A DNA stretch of 64,000 bases from Dermacentor variabilis (taxonomy: Eukaryota; Arthropoda; Arachnida; Ixodida; Ixodidae). Shown here piece by piece: positions 57,815-64,000 of this stretch. The DNA lies in contig NC_134569.1 in NCBI RefSeq assembly GCF_050947875.1, forward strand, positions 23,039,631 through 23,103,630, read 5' to 3'. Under the pieces are notes generated by a model. That model was not told the DNA's origin. It worked only from the letters and a program-made list of their open reading frames with translations, and did not search any database. Position numbers and translations under genes: made by a program. How positions within the stretch are numbered: the stretch's first letter is position 1; the number at the start of each line of letters is the position of its first letter.

Positions 57815-60049
57815 GTGAGCTTCAGTCTTTCTTGACTAACAAGTTGTCAGGACGATGAGTTTTGTAGAGTTTCAAACTAGTAGACAGAATATCTGCATGG
57901 CTGCAGCAGCAGCAGCAGCACCTTATTCTTATTAAAGATAACCCATTCCCCACTTGGAATTCTGAACTCATACAGGCCTTTTGTCCATTGAAAGAAATGT
58001 TCAAAATGGTGCCAAATTTATAAAAACAGCTGTTTCTTTTTATGATATGGTAAGAAATGTTTTCCCTCAATAAATTATTCCCTTTGCACATTGTAAAGCG
58101 GTGTTTTTTTTTTTTGAAAAACTAGAAATCACAAAGTAATATTACCTTCAGGTGAGCCTTTACATATGTGTTCTTGTTGATTGGTAGTATTGCAGTAGTC
58201 TGGAATTTTAAGTACACACTGCTCTATTTTTCATGATGAAACTACATTATGCCTTTTCTGATGAAGTTAAACACTTATGTTCTGTCTTCCTGCGGTTAGC
58301 TGTGATTTGTGGCAGCTTCCGTGCATGCTACTATCATATTAGCGAACATGCAGAGCACTTCCATTAAAGCGCCTGGTGTTATCTGTTATGTGTCCATGTA
58401 ACTAGACACAAGCTGATCAGTTATTCTTTCCAGTAGCAATCTTTCAACAGCAGTTGAATGAATGATGGGCTCAGCTTATCACTTGTGTTGGTACTAGCCC
58501 GGTTGTAACGAGCAACCTGTTCATAGTCTACAGAAGGTCAAAGATCCACCTGTAGAGAAATACTGTGCAAACTTCTGATAGCCCGTACAGATTATACATA
58601 TTGCTTACCTAAATGTCATTATTGGATTACAGACTTATCAGTTTTCATCCTAAACCTTGGATGCCAAAAATAATAGCTAGAATATACATACGGCTGAGTT
58701 AAGTAGAAAGGCAAGCCAGAGCACTGCATAAGAGTGGTTAATTATTAGCATATACAAATCATAGTTATGCCTAATTGATCTGATGAAAACAAGTGTATTG
58801 TGTAGAAAGCCAACTATGCAGATGTTAGCCTTATGGCATCTGTTAGTGTAGACTAGAAATCTCTGTGGGTGCAGCATCAAGTTCTCTCATGTGTCTAATG
58901 ATTGATTAAATTAACGTTGAATTCATATTGATAGTAATAGTAATGGTATTTTTTGGGGTGTTGTTTTTCGAAGCTACACTTGGGAAGTGTGAAGCACAGT
59001 TGTAGAGGATTCTAGGTTATCATTTAGTATTGACCACATAGAAATAAAAGTGCTGATTTTATCTGTCATTAAATTGGCAGTTTGTGTCTTGTTAGTAGCT
59101 TATTAACACACACAGTTGACTCTCACGAGATAGAAATTGCTTAAATGTAATTGCTGGTCAAATGAAGCAACATGCTTGGAGGTAGTTGGTTTTTGTATCA
59201 TTCGAGCTTAAAAATGTTGACTAATTAGAACTAAATTTCTAAACAATGAATAAACTACTACATGGTGTGCGAAAAGAGACAGGAGGAATCTTAGTACCAT
59301 TGTAATTCATGCAGATGTTTGCACTTATCATTCCCATTTCCTATTTCTCTTTTCAGTTTTTTTCTTTTCTTTCATATATTTTGACTTCAGGCTGATGTAA
59401 GCAAGCTTTGTTTTAGTTGAGTGTAGTCTAGCTATGCTTATTAACTTATTTTATTGTGGCACTGCACAGCCATCAGTGACACAATAACTGTGAGGCCATT
59501 GGCATTTTTTAGAGTGGCTGCTGCACTAAAATAACACTAAAAAAATGTAGTCAACCATCTAACTGCCAGAGGCAAAGCAGAGAAAGAATCGTCTTATAGC
59601 AGCTGCATAAGTACTATTTCATTTTAAAGCTGGAAAGATTGTTAGTATATAAAAATGGTGTTTTACTTTTTGTCATACCTTCTTATATTGATCTTGTGAA
59701 CTTTTGGGGCACTCTTTAGCTAAATGCAGATTCTAGTAAACAGTGCTATTGTGCCCAGTTTCTTGAGCTTTCATTCAAATATATTTTGGTGTGCCTTTGT
59801 AAATTGCATGAAAAAAAGAAGCGTGGAAAGTTGATGCAAGTGGCTAAAAATTATAAATTCTTTAATTACAAATTAATTACCTTTAGGCTATACGTATAAC
59901 ATGCAGGCAGGCTGTTGGAAATGTGTTCATTGTAAGCAATGGCTTAGATTATTGGTTTCAATGTCATGAAGTTGAGACATTCTTTACAAGTAGCAAGTGT
60001 GGTGTGATACGTGATGCACAATATCTTTCTTGCACATGGTGCACTGCAG
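57815..60049 (+). other. Intron splitting finger 2 of unit 5
   Basis: The interval starts GTGAGC and ends GCACTGCAG, phase 0. About 2.2 kb, AT-rich, with a CAG/GCT microsatellite at 57902-57921 and T runs. No gene was recognised. A fragment GTTGACTCTCACGAGATAG at about 59116 looks like a lone terminal piece of a TIR element. Confidence 0.7.
57902..57921. repeat. (CAG)n microsatellite
   Basis: Six to seven CAG repeats within the unit 5 intron. Confidence 0.9.
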
Positions 60050-60238
60050 ATCTGCAACATGATCATCAGTCGCAAGGACCATCTATGGCGTCACATGCGA
60101 CGTGTGCATGGTGTGAGCCAGCCAAGCCCATTGCAACTCGCACTCACCTGCCCCTTCTGCCTGAAGACCATGCCCAACATGGCTGACTTGGAACAGCATG
60201 TTGACTCATGCCACCCTTATGCCAATGGGAATGACTGA
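60050..60238 (+). CDS. Terminal exon completing finger 2 and adding finger 3 (unit 5, second part)
   Basis: The exon begins ATC TGC after TGCACTGCAG (60049). Joined to the TCQ at the end of the 57,814 exon it gives C-Q-I-C, restoring a finger with exact spacing (ICNMIISRKDHLWRHMRRVH). A linker is followed by finger 3, CPFCLKTMPNMADLEQHVDS plus CH, and the protein ends PYANGND at stop 60236-60238. The phases match (0/0). Without the upstream exon the finger lacks its first cysteine, so this is not an independent gene. No nearby AATAAA was found after the stop. Confidence 0.85.
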   Translation: MCNMIISRKDHLWRHMRRVHGVSQPSPLQLALTCPFCLKTMPNMADLEQHVDSCHPYANGND

Positions 60239-60535
60239 GCAGAATAGGCTCTGTGGCCATCGAACGATGCACGAGTCTGAAACATCTGACAGTGACTTGT
60301 TTTGTGAATTCAATTACCAGCCCTGCTGTGTGAATGACTGCTCATTGCCAGACGAATTCTTGTGCATTGAAGCTTGGTAAATAGGGCACGAATTTCTACT
60401 TTCTGAATGGTTGCAACGCACACTTTCCACTGCATGTGAATTGGCATCCATGTACACAAATCACTGCTAGTAGATGATGACCAATGGTGGTATGAAGATA
60501 TGGTGAAACTGCTGAACATTCATTGTTCGTCTTTA

Positions 60536-60640
60536 AAGAGCCCCTCACCAGGCCACATAGCAAATTTTGGTTATGCACTGGAAGTTGTCAAGTGCCCTCT
60601 AGGGAGCATTCTACCACAAGAATTTTCCATATTGGTTCAA
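60536..60640 (+). repeat. Dispersed repeat with CCCCTCACCAGG start
   Basis: AGAGCCCCTCACCAGGCCAC begins a segment that shares its first bases with the reverse complement of 62375 (GGCCCTTCACCAGGTC). It resembles a common short interspersed repeat; the boundaries are uncertain. Confidence 0.4.
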
Positions 60641-61750
60641 TAATAGCCGAGACAGAAATGTTTCAGTGCCGTGAACCCATGATTTCAGGAGGCGAGCGTC
60701 ACCGTCAACATAACTCTCTCTCCACTTGCCCCCATCTACCCTCCACAAGCGAAATTCCTTCCCTGATTTCACCCATACCACAGCTGGAGGATCACTTGAC
60801 GCATATGTCATGGGCCCTGCCCTTTATACAGCGAAGCTATTTATGCGGACTCTGTGCCATCCTTGTTGGACTTGGCTAAAACTATCATCATCAGCAATGG
60901 CTTGAGCGTCATTGTCATCTTCCACAGCTGGTTCGTTGGTACCCCTTGGCGCTACCCCGCGAACGCGCTCGTGCCACTGCTCCCACGTTCATCATCGTTG
61001 TCTTCTTCCACAGCTGGCTCCGTTGCCGCTCGTCATTCCAGTGTAGTGTCGTCGTAACGGGGAGGCCGCATTTACAGAAGTATGAGCCATTGATTAAGGG
61101 GCTATGAGCCATTCATTGTCTTAACTTGACGGACAGATTTAATTTTGAAGCAATCTAATTTTGAAGAATGGCAAGTGGCAATGCCGGGCGGATGCTGCTA
61201 GCCACGCCACTGAGCAAACTCGAGACATCAAATGCAAGCGACAACAGTGGACTGCGGGCATACTGTCATTGATGTTGTTCTCTCCATTGCAGCTGAACGT
61301 GTGTATAAGCTCATTAAGAAACACAAAGACATCAGTCGTCAAACCAATCCAACCTCACGTGCAAAAAAAAAAAAAAAACCGCACACACAATGGGAGAACT
61401 GCAGAAAGAGGCACTCTGAAAGCATTCTCCCCACGCAAAGCACACAAAAGCAAGAATGAGGTGAAAGAATGGTGAAACAAAAGATTTACCATATAGACTG
61501 CTTGCGAAGTCTGGCTTGCATGGCGTAACACTCGGTGTAACTAACACAGCTTTGATGTTCAACCATCTTCACGGACTGGAAGGGGCAGGGATTCCTTTTT
61601 TTTTCCTCACGCTTTTTTGCTGCGAGGTGCACTTCCATTGACGGTCTCTCACGTGAACTGTTGCGTTTGTCTCATTTTGAGCTGCGCATGAGAAACACCT
61701 GACTAGCGGTATATGTCAATGCCATGTGAACACTGAGGCAGATGCAAACG

Positions 61751-62040
61751 GATCGCAGAGCAAGATCGCGCGCTGGAACATGTGAGAAAATGGCATAGTT
61801 TCGCTCTCTACTGCACGACATAGAAACGAGCAGATGAAACAGAAATACATCTTCCTTGCTATGGTAAGAAGTAAAAAAAAGACAAGCAGACACAATGGAT
61901 CACAGAGCAAGATCGCGCGCTGGAACATGTGAGAAAATGGCATAGTTTCGCTCTCTCCTGCACGACATAGAAACAAGCAGATGAAACAGAAATACATCTT
62001 CCTTGCCATGGTACGAAGTAAAAAAAAAGACAAGCAGACA
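61751..62040. repeat. 147-bp tandem duplication
   Basis: GATCGCAGAGCAAGATCGCG at 61751 recurs as GATCACAGAGCAAGATCGCG at 61898, period 147, each ending AAGACAAGCAGACAC. The copies differ at only a few bases. Since 147 is a multiple of three, open frames run through both copies on the minus strand, but no domain is present. Confidence 0.9.
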
Positions 62041-62149
62041 CTTGGTTTGGAGGTTTTATTATGTCTTAAAACTTTAATTCATCTATTGAAGCAACAGATC
62101 CATAAGATTATTGCTTTTGCCTTGAATAACTCTCAGTCATGTGCAACTA

Positions 62150-62375
62150 TGAGCGACGTCACAGCACTGCCATGTATGTAGGTGCACTTGTGCGATATAC
62201 GTTGACTCTCCGGCTGGGAGCGCAGCGCCCATGAGAAGAAGGGCAAATGGCATTTGGTTTGAAATTTAAGTGCTTTCTGCAGTGCATAGGGATATAATAC
62301 TTAGCAGACACAGTTGTTAGTGCACATTGTGTACACAGCGCTTGTAAGCTCAAAATGTCCAGACCTGGTGAAGGG
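62150..62375 (-). repeat. Dispersed repeat on the minus strand
   Basis: In reverse complement it starts GGCCCTTCACCAGGTCTGGA and runs through TTTTGAGCTTACAAGCGCTG into a GC-richer end (GGGCGCTGCGCTCCCAGCC). The composition differs from the flanks and the start matches the repeat at 60536. Assignment to a tick interspersed repeat is from general familiarity and is not certain. Confidence 0.45.
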
Positions 62376-64000
62376 CCATTTAAACAATCAGGTTTGTAAT
62401 TCTGACCAGCACCACCACTGCTACTCTTGCTGATGGGAACAGTGTTGATCGAAGAAATGTAAGCAGGGGGCCCTTTATCGTAGATGACTTGAGCAATATG
62501 CTGATGTCCTTATTAGGAAAAATGATCTCCCAGAAACAGTATAATTAAGCTGAATTGCTGAGAGCTGTGGCTATTTCGACATCAACAGCTGTACAATGGA
62601 CAGCACCGTGACTTCATGTCGCCTGTCTTATAACTTAGGGCAAATCCCTAGTAATGCAAAAATACAGGTTAGGCTAATATTTCCAGCATGTTTTGACTTG
62701 TCATATATGAGTACGTTATCGTAGGTTCTGGTGATCAGGTCATCAATGTGTACTTCTCAGAACAATGTCTTGTGGAGACAAGTGCTTGCAGAATATAAAT
62801 ACTATTGAACTCTGCTAAATAAAGTGAATACTGAAGCGAGTTGGTGATCCATCATAACCAGCCACATTGTATGTTGTCTGTGTACATTCTTTCATTCTTC
62901 AGTCCTTGTGCATCATTATTCATTAAACTGTTGTGAGCATGGCTAATTCACTGCCAGCAGTTGGTGCGAAGTTAATTTGGACCATCATAAGTTTGAGTTA
63001 AATGTACTGTTCAAGAATAATGGGCAACCTTTTGGACTATTGAACCCAGTCAACCTACCTGATTTTGAAATAGTGAAGTATATTGTAGTACTCCAAAGCA
63101 CATCTTACAGGGAGCCATTGTTACTATGTTTATGTCACTGTTATATTTATGTATTTCTATGTACAACAATAGGTAAATTTTATTGCAAGTCTTTCTGCAG
63201 GTTCAAAATCTTCAACAAAGTGGTATCCGTGTTTTGTAAAGAATATGCATTTGGATCAAGAAGTGCACAATGCTTAAAATAATAGTGCATTCTTCAAAAT
63301 TTAAAACAGGTGCAGTGTCATTGGAGGCTGTCTCGTGCATTTAAGTATCTGTTTAATTCATACATAATGATTAATTATTTATTGATATTATCTTTTAGAA
63401 GAATGGCATCGCCAAATATTTCAGGTAGTCTTGTATGCCTTTGTAGTTTCACTTTTTGTAATTAAGATGGGGTTGTTGTATTAATCTTAATTCATGCTCT
63501 CTATTAAGCACAGACAATATGAGAGCAATTATGTGAAACAGCTGCCAATAATACTGGCTTAATTTCATGCTCAGGAATTATTATTTCATTTTTTTTCCTG
63601 CATCCAACTGCTTCCTTCATCTTGCATAGGTCAGCATGCATAGTGTGCTGTTGTGTCACATTGAAATGGTCGCACATGGTGTGTCAGTAATGAGAGTCCA
63701 TGGTAAAGCACTTAACATATTGCTAGCTGTTGAGCATGCATTAAGTGCAGTCTCTGCGGTTGAAACAGGAATTGGGCCAGTTGGCTTACACGACTCGATT
63801 TAGAATTTGGTGGAAACGGGTGCCCTGGTTCACGTGAATTTCTTCTGTTTCATTCATGTTCATTGGTGCACAGTGCTAAAGTGAGCCTTCATTTCAGTCT
63901 CAAAGTGATTGGCAAATGCTTGTCATTGTATAAATGTACATTTGACATGAAGCAAACATGTTTGCTATGAAAATTGCTGTTTTGGGCCTGACTAGTGGCT

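Larger units (their letters stand above)
60239..64000. other. 3' flank of unit 5, repeat-bearing
   Basis: No supported gene. Repeat-like segments lie at about 60535-60640 (AGCCCCTCACCAGGCC), at 61364-61379 (poly-A), in a 147-bp duplication at 61751-62040, and at 62150-62375. The rest is AT-rich. Short open frames have no recognisable domains. The next zinc-finger unit, if any, is beyond the window. Confidence 0.45.

Noticed and set aside
60011..60049. ATG at 60011 as start of the last finger exon
   Set aside because: Reading from it leaves the first finger without its first cysteine; the acceptor at 60049 joined to 57814 restores it exactly.
1..64000. Bacterial-type systems such as operons, CRISPR arrays or phage modules
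   Set aside because: Codon content, introns, LINEs, SINE and C2H2 exons show a eukaryotic genome; no regularly spaced CRISPR-like repeats were seen.

Overview
This is eukaryotic nuclear DNA from an arthropod genome full of mobile elements. Three things point to a hard tick: an AT-rich single-copy background, a tRNA-headed SINE resembling the tick Ruka family, and the particular mix of gypsy, I-type and CR1/Rex-like LINE, piggyBac and THAP-element relics. That assignment is inference; no species marker is present.

Left part (about 1-23,000): layered transposon relics. A decayed Ty3/gypsy element runs from about 1,340 to 12,830 on the plus strand (gag, protease, reverse transcriptase, RNase H, integrase). 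It is cut in its reverse transcriptase by a 5.3 kb block. That block holds a LINE tail, two piggyBac-like elements in opposite orientation bounded by TTAA (one of them hit by a second LINE tail), and a 78-bp minisatellite. The gypsy integrase is cut again by a 1.43 kb element carrying a THAP domain, and it also contains a 128-bp tandem duplication. Further right, a 5'-truncated CR1/Rex-like LINE (about 14,613-23,018) is interrupted by an apparently full-length I-type LINE of 5.8 kb (15,451-21,258), flanked by a perfect 14-bp target-site duplication and carrying only a few inactivating changes.

Right part (about 23,000-64,000): much sparser in autonomous elements and strongly AT/TG-rich. It contains at least five separate plus-strand zinc-finger coding units (24.0, 38.05, 43.5, 50.9 and 57.7+60.05 kb). 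Each begins at a splice acceptor with the same intron phase (two bases completing a split codon), encodes C2H2 fingers of exact C-X2-C-X12-H-X3/4-H spacing, and ends in its own stop codon. The fifth unit is split by an intron through the middle of a finger. This is the architecture of a BTB-zinc-finger locus such as lola or broad, where one shared upstream part is spliced to one of many alternative 3' terminal exons to choose DNA-binding specificity. The shared 5' exons are not in the window, so the gene name stays open.

Between these exons lie long introns or 3' UTRs with small non-autonomous elements: TIR-bearing MITE-like units, short snap-back hairpins, a tRNA-derived SINE and short tandem duplications. 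No bacterial-type genes, rRNA genes, functional tRNA genes or CRISPR arrays were seen.
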